From the NCBI RefSeq assembly GCF_001905005.1, contig NZ_LWKZ01000027.1, positions 558,001-622,000 of the forward strand: a stretch of 64,000 nucleotides of DNA, in the 5' to 3' direction. Shown in pieces: positions 57,705 through 64,000 of this stretch. Origin of the DNA: Streptomyces sp. CB02923. GTDB taxonomy: Bacteria; Actinomycetota; Actinomycetes; Streptomycetales; Streptomycetaceae. The notes under the pieces were generated by a model. The model did not search any database. It was not told where the DNA came from and saw nothing but the letters and a program-made list of their open reading frames with translations. Position 1 is the first letter of the stretch. Each line of letters opens with the position of its first letter. The position numbers and the translations under genes were made by a program.

Positions 57705-58990
57705 GGCACGATCTCCCAACAGTGGGCGGCCAGGAACTCCCTTACGGCCGCGTCGATACGCCCCTCGTCGCGGCCGGTTGCCCGCAGCACGCCCAGGAAG
57801 TCGCGGTTGGTGCGGTACAGCGGATGCCGCTCGCCCGTCGTGCGTAAGGGCCGGTAGTCGAGGCGGACGCCGTCCGCCTCCCGTACGTGCGCCTCCGGTG
57901 CGGCCTTAAGCGTCCCGGCCCGGTCGGCGCACACGTACTCCATGCGCACCCGCGCGCCGTGCCGCACAGGCAGGGTGCCCGGCAGTGGCTTCCCCATGTG
58001 TGTGAGGAGGATCAGTTCGAAGAGCGGGAGGCCGAGCGCTTCGGCGAGGACGAGGTCGCACTGGTCGCCGATGGCGCGGTAGTTGACCTCGATGATCCGG
58101 GCCCGGCCGTCCTGTTCCACGTATTCGGTGTGGCAGGCGCCGAACCCGACGCCGAGCGCGCGCAGCTGTTCCAGGACCTGCTCCGTGCAGGGGCGGGGTG
58201 GTTCGGGGAGCAGGCGCAGCCGCTCCTCCACGAAGTGCGGCGGTGGCGAGATGTCCGTACGGAACGAGGCCAGCGGGTGCAGTGCGTGCCCGTCGCCGAG
58301 GGTCTCCAGGGTGTGCAGCGGGCCGTCCAGGTACTCCTCCAGGACCAGTGCGGCACCGGGCCGCCGCGTCCGGATCTCCTGGCAGCGCGCGGCCAGTTCC
58401 GCGTCGTCGGCCACCAGGAAGACGTCTTCGCTGGCGACGCCTTCGCGCGGTTTGAGCACGCAGGGGTACGGGACGCCGTGCCCGGCCGGGTCGTCGTCCG
58501 CCGCCAGTTCGGCGGATCTGACGGTGTCCAGCCCGGCGGCGGCGAGGCTGCGCCGCAGTTCGGCCTTGTTCTTCGTGCGGAGCGCGGCCCGCCAGTCCTT
58601 GCCGGGCAGCCCGAAGTAGTCGGCGGCCAGTGCGGCCTGCGCCTGGAGGTGGTCACTGTTGGTGAAGACCGCGGCGTGCGCCCCAATCCGGTGCGCGTGG
58701 GCGGCGGTTCGCGCGATCACCGCGCGGACGTCCTGCACGTCGCACGGTAGGATCTCCACCTCGCCGGGCGGCGCTTCCGCCGGCGGCCCGTCCCCGCGCC
58801 GTTCGCGCGCGTACCGCCTCTGCCGCTCGTACGCCTCCCGGTGGGCGTCCGGCTGGTCGGTGAGCAGCGTCACGGCGAGGCCGAGGCGGGCCGCGGCCGG
58901 CAGGAAGCCTTCCGTGACGGAGTCGGTGGGGTTGCGGGCGAGGAGGATCAGGCCCGCGCAGGCGTCGTTCGGAGTTGCGGCCTCGTTCAC
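57701..58990 (-). CDS. ATP-grasp ligase of the siderophore operon (PvsA-like)
   Basis: A 429-residue ATP-grasp enzyme that forms an amide via an acyl-phosphate. N-terminal Rossmann-like part GLILLARNPTDSVTEGFLPA; ATP-grasp motifs LKPREGVASEDVFLV, ALVLEEYLDGP and GRARIIEVNYR (Glu and Asn metal ligands). In vibrioferrin clusters PvsA joins alanine to a 2-oxoglutarate-derived part, from memory. GTG 58990 must be the start, since conserved sequence begins within 12 residues, yet no ribosome site exists. The promoter places the transcript start at this GTG: a leaderless gene under iron control. First gene of the operon. Confidence 0.85.
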   Translation of the reverse strand: MNEAATPNDACAGLILLARNPTDSVTEGFLPAAARLGLAVTLLTDQPDAHREAYERQRRYARERRGDGPPAEAPPGEVEILPCDVQDVRAVIARTAAHAHRIGAHAAVFTNSDHLQAQAALAADYFGLPGKDWRAALRTKNKAELRRSLAAAGLDTVRSAELAADDDPAGHGVPYPCVLKPREGVASEDVFLVADDAELAARCQEIRTRRPGAALVLEEYLDGPLHTLETLGDGHALHPLASFRTDISPPPHFVEERLRLLPEPPRPCTEQVLEQLRALGVGFGACHTEYVEQDGRARIIEVNYRAIGDQCDLVLAEALGLPLFELILLTHMGKPLPGTLPVRHGARVRMEYVCADRAGTLKAAPEAHVREADGVRLDYRPLRTTGERHPLYRTNRDFLGVLRATGRDEGRIDAAVREFLAAHCWEIVP

Positions 58991-58997
58991 ATGCCGA

Positions 58998-59028
58998 AGA
59001 TTAGGTTAGGCATACCTAACCTTGTCAA
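58998..59028 (-). promoter_or_regulatory. Iron-box promoter (DmdR/IdeR type) of the siderophore operon
   Basis: On the minus strand: TTGACA (59028-59023), 19 bp, TAATCT (59003-58998), then 7 nt to the GTG at 58990. The iron box TTAGGTTAGGCATACCTAA (59001-59019, 17 of 19 to the actinobacterial consensus) fills the spacer and part of the -10. A perfect dyad GGTTAGG-CATA-CCTAACC lies at 59004-59021. DmdR-Fe bound here would block the polymerase, so the operon opens on iron limitation. Confidence 0.88.
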
Positions 59029-59307
59029 CTCGCGCCGTCCACCGCCCCGTCGCCCCTCTCCTCCCCCTTCCCGCCTGCTCCGCACCCCCTTTTCCCGCCA
59101 TCACACCCCCGCTCCGCACCCTCGGAGCCCCCCGGGGCTTAATCCCTCCTCAGATCTCCCTTAAGAGGGCCATAAAGATCGCCGAGAACCGGCTTCCGGC
59201 CCGGAATCCGCTGCTCAGCGGAGCTAGCGTGCTGATCGCACCGACCGGGCCAGGCGCCCTGGACGGCGCCGCTCCCCCCCCCCGCCCCGACGAAGGAGAC
59301 CCCCACG

Positions 59308-60333
59308 ATGACCGCTCGCCGCAAGGCCGCCGGGATCGCGCTGACCGGCCTCGCCCCGCTGGCGCTCACCGCGCTCACCGCGACCCCGGCCGTCGCCCAC
59401 GGCTCGATGACCGACCCGGTCAGCCGGATCTCCGCCTGCTTCGCCGAAGGCCCCGAGCACCCGAAGTCCGCGGCCTGCAAGGCGATGGTCGCGGCCGGCG
59501 GCACGCAGGCCCTGTACGACTGGAACGGCGTACGGGACGGCAACGCGGGCGGCCAGTCCAGGAAGCGCATCCCCGACGGCAAGCTGTGCAGCGCCAACAG
59601 CCCCGAGTACAAGGGCCTGGACCTGCCGCGGGCCGACTGGCCGTCCACGAACCTGAAGGCGGGCGACCACACCTTCCGCTACAAGGCGACCGCCCCGCAC
59701 CGCGGCACCTTCGAGCTGTACGTCACCAAGGACGGCTACGACCCCGCCAAGCCGCTCAAGTGGTCCGACCTGGAGACCAAGCCATTCGCCAAGGTCACCA
59801 ACCCGACGCTGGCCAACGGCGACTACGTCTTCGGCGGCAAGGTGCCCGCCAAGTCCGGCCGCCACCTGATCTACAGCATCTGGCAGCGCTCGGACAGCCC
59901 CGAGGCGTTCTACACGTGCTCCGACGTCGTCTTCGGCAAGGGCGGCGGTACGGGCAAGGGCGCGGCGGCCGCGGCCCCGTCCGCCGCCGCGCCGAGCGAC
60001 CGGCAGATCGCCGCGGACGCGGACAAGTCGTCCATGGACCACATGCACCACGGCGGCCACGGCACCCACGGCGGCTCTCCGGCGGCCGGGGACGACGCCA
60101 AGGCCGCGGGCGACGGTACGGCGGGCAATGCGGCGCGCCCCAACGGCGGCGCGGCCAAGGAGGTGGACCCCGCACAGGCCGGTGACCGGCAGGCGGCCGG
60201 CAGCCACCTCGCGGAGACCGGCGGCGACAGCTCGACCGCACCGATGGCCATCGGCGGCGCGGCCGTCCTGGCGGTGGGCGCCTCGGTCCTGTTCGCGAGC
60301 ACGCGCCGCAAGGCGGCCCGGCAGCGCGGCTGA
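59308..60333 (+). CDS. AA10 lytic polysaccharide monooxygenase with sortase-type C-terminus
   Basis: A 341-residue copper enzyme that oxidatively cleaves chitin or cellulose. The signal peptide ends at AVA, leaving His31 as mature N-terminus; His131 in TAPHRG completes the histidine brace. The catalytic domain ends near residue 212 (FYTCSDVVFGKGG). A linker contains MDHMHHGGHGTHGG, a His-rich possible copper store. LAETG at about 297-301, one helix and a basic tail form a class E sortase signal, so it is held on the wall. ATG 59308 follows AAGGAGA. From memory related to SCO1734. Confidence 0.92.
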   Translation: MTARRKAAGIALTGLAPLALTALTATPAVAHGSMTDPVSRISACFAEGPEHPKSAACKAMVAAGGTQALYDWNGVRDGNAGGQSRKRIPDGKLCSANSPEYKGLDLPRADWPSTNLKAGDHTFRYKATAPHRGTFELYVTKDGYDPAKPLKWSDLETKPFAKVTNPTLANGDYVFGGKVPAKSGRHLIYSIWQRSDSPEAFYTCSDVVFGKGGGTGKGAAAAAPSAAAPSDRQIAADADKSSMDHMHHGGHGTHGGSPAAGDDAKAAGDGTAGNAARPNGGAAKEVDPAQAGDRQAAGSHLAETGGDSSTAPMAIGGAAVLAVGASVLFASTRRKAARQRG

Positions 60334-60816
60334 CCTGGGCGCCGTCCGGACCCGGTTACCACCCACCCGGATACCGCCCGGACCCGGTTGCCGCCTGACC
60401 CGGGCGCTGCCTGACCCGGGCGCCGCCCCGGTCCCCCTCAGGCCCCCGCGGGGTCATCCCCCACTGGCCCCGCGGGTAGCACCACGTATCCCCACGCACC
60501 ACCCCCCACACTGGCGCCGCCGTCCCCTTTCCTTCACCTCAGGGGGCGGCGGCGCCTCCACGCGCGCCCCGCTTCCGCGCCGCACTCCCCTGTGGTGCGG
60601 CGTGGCAGCACGGCAGGCGCGCCCGGCCGTGGTGCTTTCCACGTCGTGTCATCCTTCAGCGCCGGGCAGCACGCCGGACCTTCCCGTTCCAGCGGGGGAA
60701 TCCCGGGAATCTGCGGGGAATCCCGGAAAATTCCGGAAGAGCCCCCGCGCCGGGCGGTTGTCAGTGGGCTCCCGTACAGTCGTAAGGGAGTTGACCTTGC
60801 TGACGAGGGGATCATC
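60334..60816. other. Intergenic region with repeats and a hairpin
   Basis: 60345-60425 has imperfect GCCCGGACCCGGTT and CCTGACCCGGGCG repeats. CCCGCGGGG (60445-60453) and CCCCGCGGG (60468-60476) form a 9-bp stem with a 14-nt loop, a likely terminator for the LPMO gene. GGGGAATCCCGG occurs twice near 60696-60732, 19 bp apart, just before the flavoprotein gene, and could be a regulator site. I see no gene here. Confidence 0.55.
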
Positions 60817-61473
60817 GTGACGACGAGGGAGTGGGCAGGGGACGCGGAAACCCGGCAGGTCACGGAGGTCGCGTCCGAGCGCGAGCTGCGGGAGCTGATC
60901 GGCGAGCCGAACGACCGCGCGGCGAACAAGATCCGGTCGCGGCTGCACGACCTGGACCGGCAGTGGCTGGCGCGTTCGCCGTTCTGCTATCTGGCGACCG
61001 CGGACGCCGAGGGCCGGTGCGACGTCTCCCCCAAGGGCGACCCGGCCGGTTTCACGCTGGTGCTGGACGACGCGACCCTCGCGATACCGGACCGCCCCGG
61101 CAACAAACGCCTGGACGGCTTCCGCAACATCCTCGCCAACCCGCAGGTAGGGCTGAACTACGTCCTCCCGGGCCGCAGCGACACCCTGCGCATCAACGGC
61201 CGGGGCCGGATCCTGCGCGACGCCCCGTTCTTCGACGACATGGTCGTCAAGGGCAACCGCCCCCGGCTCGCCCTGCTCGTGGAGATCGACGAGGTCTTCT
61301 ACCACTGCTCCAAGGCCTTCCTGCGCTCACAGCTGTGGCAGCCGGAGAGCTGGCAGCCCGACGCGGTGCCCTCACGGGCCCGTATAGCCAAGGGGATCGA
61401 GGCCCCCGACATCCCGCTGGAGCAGCTGGAGGCGCACTACGGCGCGGGATACGCGGACCGGCTGTACGGCTGA
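60817..61473 (+). CDS. PPOX-class FMN-dependent flavoprotein (MSMEG_1061-like)
   Basis: A 218-residue split-barrel flavoprotein related to pyridoxamine 5'-phosphate oxidase. FCYLATADAEGRCDVSPKGD is the FMN-binding strand pair, IPDRPGNKRLDGFRNILANP the phosphate site, and VFYHCSKAFLRSQLW near the end completes the subgroup pattern. GTG 60817 follows GAGGGG. This class often uses F420 or FMN for reduction of small molecules; substrate unknown. Its last 37 bp overlap the ImuB-like gene tail by tail. Confidence 0.87.
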   Translation: MTTREWAGDAETRQVTEVASERELRELIGEPNDRAANKIRSRLHDLDRQWLARSPFCYLATADAEGRCDVSPKGDPAGFTLVLDDATLAIPDRPGNKRLDGFRNILANPQVGLNYVLPGRSDTLRINGRGRILRDAPFFDDMVVKGNRPRLALLVEIDEVFYHCSKAFLRSQLWQPESWQPDAVPSRARIAKGIEAPDIPLEQLEAHYGAGYADRLYG

Positions 61474-62690
61474 GCCAGCTTCGCCGCGGGCCGGGCCGCC
61501 GCCTCGCCGAAGCGCTCCCGCGCCCGGTCCACGGCCGCCTCGATGCGGCGCGCCTTGTCCTCGGCCGGGTCGAACGTCAGCTGCCGGGAGGCGAGTTCGG
61601 CGCGGCACAGGTCCTCCGCGCGCAGGGCGACGGACCGTACGCGGGCCCGTTGCAGGCCGAGCGCCGCGTGCAGCGCGTACGCCGCGTCCGTCAGCGCGGG
61701 CCCGTGCGCGGTCGGTTCGGGCAGCCGCCGGGTGCGCGTCGTCGTGGAGCGGTCGGCGTAGCGCACGGTGAGGGTGAGCGCGCGGGCCGCCCGGCCGCTG
61801 CCGCGCAGCCGGGCGCCGAGGTCGTCCGCGAGCGAGAGCAGCGCGCGCCGCCGCCGGTCCGGGTCCAGCTCGTCGTGGGCGAAGCGGTGTTCGGCGCCGG
61901 CCGAGCGCGCGGCGGCGTTCGGGGTGACCGGGCTGGGGTCGATGCCGCGGGCCTTGTCGTACACCGCCCGGCCGGTCTTCGCGCCGAGGATGCGCTGCAG
62001 GGTCCCGGGCGGCGCGGCGGCGATCCGGCCGACGCTGTCCAGCCCGTACGCGCACAGGGCGCGCGCGGTCGCCGGGCCGACGCCGTGCAGCGCGGCGGCC
62101 GGTTTGCGGTCGAGGAAGTCCGTGACGGCGTCCCCGGGGACCCGGCGCACCTCGCCGGGCGCCGCGCCCTGCGCCGCCATCCGCGCGAGCAGCGGGTTTC
62201 CGGCGATGCCGATGGTGCAGCGCACGCCGTACCAGGCCAGTGCCCGCAGCCGGATCAGCTCGGCGATGCCCGCGGCGTCCCGTTCGAAGTAGCGCAGCGC
62301 TCCCCGCACGTCGGCCAGCGCGGCGTCCGGCGGCAGCGCCTCGATCACCGGCGTGAACTGGCCGAGCAGCCGCAGGAGATGGCCGTACGTCTCCTCGCCG
62401 AGCGGAGCACCCGCGTGCCCGCCGTCACCGTCGCCGCCCTCGCTCCCGTCCTCGGCCGCGCGGAACCGCACGTACAGCATCTCGGCAGGCACCCCGGCCC
62501 GGCCGGACTCCCTGGCCCCGCCGGACGTCCCGATCCCGCCGGTCATCCCGATCCCGCCGGTCATGCCGCTTCCGCCGGGCGTCCCGACCCCGCCGGACGC
62601 CCCGGACCCGCCGGGCACCCCGACCCCGCCGGGCACCCCGACCCCGCCGGACGCCCCGATCCCGCCGGTCATCCCGGCCCCGCCGGTCAT
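61437..62690 (-). CDS. ImuB-like, catalytically inactive Y-family polymerase protein
   Basis: A 417-residue Y-family protein. From MLYVRFRAAED (residue about 69) the palm and fingers are recognisable (CTIGIAGNPLLARMAAQGA), then the helix-hairpin-helix ALHGVGPATARALCAYGLDS and the little finger. The metal Asp of palm strand 1 and the SxDE motif are missing, as in ImuB, a mutasome scaffold that works with DnaE2. Residues 1-66 are eleven hexapeptide repeats of the form xTGGxG/xPGGxG. ATG 62690 overlaps the dnaE2 stop (ATGA). Induction by DNA damage is expected; no LexA box is within view. Confidence 0.83.
   Translation of the reverse strand: MTGGAGMTGGIGASGGVGVPGGVGVPGGSGASGGVGTPGGSGMTGGIGMTGGIGTSGGARESGRAGVPAEMLYVRFRAAEDGSEGGDGDGGHAGAPLGEETYGHLLRLLGQFTPVIEALPPDAALADVRGALRYFERDAAGIAELIRLRALAWYGVRCTIGIAGNPLLARMAAQGAAPGEVRRVPGDAVTDFLDRKPAAALHGVGPATARALCAYGLDSVGRIAAAPPGTLQRILGAKTGRAVYDKARGIDPSPVTPNAAARSAGAEHRFAHDELDPDRRRRALLSLADDLGARLRGSGRAARALTLTVRYADRSTTTRTRRLPEPTAHGPALTDAAYALHAALGLQRARVRSVALRAEDLCRAELASRQLTFDPAEDKARRIEAAVDRARERFGEAAARPAAKLAQPYSRSAYPAP
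62493..62690. repeat. 18-bp in-frame repeat, eleven copies, heading the ImuB-like gene
   Basis: Eleven 18-bp units based on (on the plus strand) CCCGCCGG-type words code for MTGGAG, MTGGIG, ASGGVG, VPGGVG, VPGGSG and variants, from the start codon inwards. The first four bases overlap the dnaE2 stop. No frame break is seen, as expected for a unit that is a multiple of 3. Confidence 0.85.
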
Positions 62691-64000
62691 CCCGCGCTCC
62701 CCGGGCTGGCGTGCCACAGCTTGCGTCCGGTTCCGGCGCCTTCGCCCGCCGGGCGGAGATCGGCCCAGGGGTGCAGCTCGTAGCCGGTCTCCAGCCGGAT
62801 GGTGCGGCCGGCGGCGGCCGGTTCCGCGTCCGGCCGTGGTTCCGTGTTCGACGGTGGCTCCGTGTTCGACCGTGGCTCCGCGGCCGCCCAGGTCGCCTCG
62901 GCGGCTGCCGAGCCCGCACGGCCCGGCTCGCTGTGCACCCGGCGCGGCACCGCGCCGCCGTCCCCCGCCCCACCGTCCATCGCCCCAGCGTCCCCCGATC
63001 CGGCCGGGGCCACCGCCCGGCCCCCTTCCGCGAGGCGTGCGGTGACCGCCTCCAGGCCTCCCTCGCGGCGCAGTTCGGCCAGCTCGGCCAGGTTCCAGGC
63101 GGCGGCGCCGACCACGCTGAAGCTGCGCGGCCCGCGCCGCTGGACCGTACCGCGCACGAGCAGCAGCCAGGAGTGGAAGACGGTGTGCGCGCACGCCTCG
63201 TGGGAATCGTCGAAGAAGGCGCAGTCGACCAGGCCCGTGCTGTCGTCGAGGGTGGTGAAGATGACCCGGCGGCCGGAGCGGATCGGCGGGGTCTGGGTGG
63301 CCGCCTTGGCCCCGGCGACCAGCACCGTCTCCCCGTTCCCGGCGTCCCGCAGCCGCTTGGCCGGCAGCGCTCCCAGCTCCGCGAGGAACTCCCGGTGGTC
63401 GCTCATCAGGTGCCGGGTGGTGTCCATGCCGAGGACACCCAGCTCGGCGCTGAGCCGTTCGACGTCGCTCAGGTCGGGCAGCCCGGCCGGTTCGACCTCC
63501 TCGACGGGCGCGCCCGCGCCGTCCCCGGCGTCCAGGGGCAGCTGCCCCTCGTACACGCCCCGCTGCCGGCCGTGCAGTTCGGCCAGGTGCAGCAGCAGGT
63601 CGCGCCGGTTGGCGCCGAAGGTGTCCAGCGCGCCCACGCGGGCGAGGCGTTCGGCCACCGGGCGGCTGGGGCGGGCCCGCTGCCACAGGTCGGGGAGCGA
63701 GGAGTAGGGCTGCCCGTCCTCGATGCGCCGCGCCTCGGCCTCGCTCATGCCGTGCACGTCGGCCAGGGCGAGCCGCAGCCCCCAGACCGCCGGACCGTTT
63801 CCGCCCCCCGGACCGACCCCGGGCCCGGCACCCGACCCGACACCCGACCCGACATCAGACACCAGGACATCAGACACCAGTTCGATTCGATGGGTGACCG
63901 CCGACCGGTTGACGTCCAACGGCAGCACCGGCACCCCGCGCCGCCGCGCGTCCGCCAGCAGCAGCCGCTTCGGGTACATCCCCGGGTCGTGGGTGAGCAG
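62687..64000 (-). CDS. dnaE2: DnaE2 (ImuC) error-prone DNA polymerase, C-terminal part
   Basis: The last 437 residues of the alpha-subunit-type polymerase, running off the right edge. LLTHDPGMYPKRLLLADARR, VDGMSEAEARRIEDG-like helix-hairpin-helix (here DVHGMSEAEARRI), RVGALDTFGANRRDLL and the OB-fold HPWADLRPAG region fit DnaE2. Two low-complexity inserts (GSGVGSGAGPGVGPGG; SNTEPPSNTEPRPDAEP) are unusual and look repeat-derived. It partners the overlapping ImuB-like protein in translesion synthesis. Confidence 0.9.
   Translation of the reverse strand: MLTHDPGMYPKRLLLADARRRGVPVLPLDVNRSAVTHRIELVSDVLVSDVGSGVGSGAGPGVGPGGGNGPAVWGLRLALADVHGMSEAEARRIEDGQPYSSLPDLWQRARPSRPVAERLARVGALDTFGANRRDLLLHLAELHGRQRGVYEGQLPLDAGDGAGAPVEEVEPAGLPDLSDVERLSAELGVLGMDTTRHLMSDHREFLAELGALPAKRLRDAGNGETVLVAGAKAATQTPPIRSGRRVIFTTLDDSTGLVDCAFFDDSHEACAHTVFHSWLLLVRGTVQRRGPRSFSVVGAAAWNLAELAELRREGGLEAVTARLAEGGRAVAPAGSGDAGAMDGGAGDGGAVPRRVHSEPGRAGSAAAEATWAAAEPRSNTEPPSNTEPRPDAEPAAAGRTIRLETGYELHPWADLRPAGEGAGTGRKLWHASPGSAG

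Noticed and set aside
1..64000. tRNA, rRNA, insertion sequence or prophage genes
   Set aside because: Looked for tRNA arms, transposase DDE motifs and integrases by eye; none found.

Overview
The window is about 72% GC, with strong third-position GC bias, Shine-Dalgarno-led genes and many ATGA, GTGA and TTGA gene overlaps. This is typical of a Streptomyces chromosome. The secreted lipase at 35061-35867 is, from memory, close to the S. rimosus GDSL lipase, so a member of that group is likely. The order soxR, acyl-CoA dehydrogenase, alcohol/aldehyde dehydrogenase, CitMHS, hmgA, sigma factor and kinase, lipase, YtrA-type GntR, cellulose-binding LPMO, Y-family polymerase and dnaE2 recalls the S. 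coelicolor SCO1697-SCO1739 core region. That comparison is memory, not a search.

Layout. 0-9 kb: O-methyltransferase, MHS symporter, alpha/beta hydrolase, zinc-ribbon protein, an OFA-type MFS transporter with its 37-residue small subunit, and an amidase. 9-18 kb: soxR, then two TetR-controlled sets (MaoC; acyl-CoA dehydrogenase with aldehyde and alcohol dehydrogenases). Each TetR set carries a matched pair of palindromic sites that I identify as operators. 18-27 kb: CitMHS plus MFS operon, hmgA with a promoter and perfect dyad, a GntR regulator, an MFS transporter, a type ISP restriction-like target-recognition protein and a CoA transferase. 27-35 kb: a SigK-type ECF sigma factor with RskA-type anti-sigma factor, divergent from a four-gene operon (DUF4331, TPR, NicO metal transporter, Ser/Thr kinase). 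That operon has a near-perfect SigK promoter (CCATCC-16-CGAATA). 36-46.5 kb: a surface polysaccharide locus (GNAT/CelD, two GT2 enzymes, deacetylase, a flippase fused to a second large membrane domain, and a GH39-like hydrolase on the other strand). 46.6-51 kb: AAA ATPase, two small Cys-rich proteins, VOC and GntR genes, and asparagine synthetase.

52.5-59 kb holds the most distinctive system: four overlapping or adjacent genes on the minus strand in the order ATP-grasp ligase, IucA/IucC synthetase, IucA/IucC synthetase, PLP decarboxylase. This is the gene content and order of the vibrioferrin pathway (pvsA-B-D-E) without the pvsC exporter. It is driven by a promoter whose -35 and -10 boxes flank an iron box and whose predicted start point is the GTG start codon, giving a leaderless mRNA. 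59-64 kb: an LPMO with a sortase-type C-terminus, a PPOX flavoprotein, and the 3' end of dnaE2 overlapping an ImuB-like Y-family gene.

A second theme is short GC-rich tandem repeats of 9 to 41 bp, very often multiples of 3 (18 or 21 bp). They lie between genes and at gene ends. Where they enter reading frames they add low-complexity tails or heads (SoxR, a GT2, the ImuB-like protein, probably DnaE2). No rRNA, tRNA, CRISPR array, transposase or prophage gene was seen.
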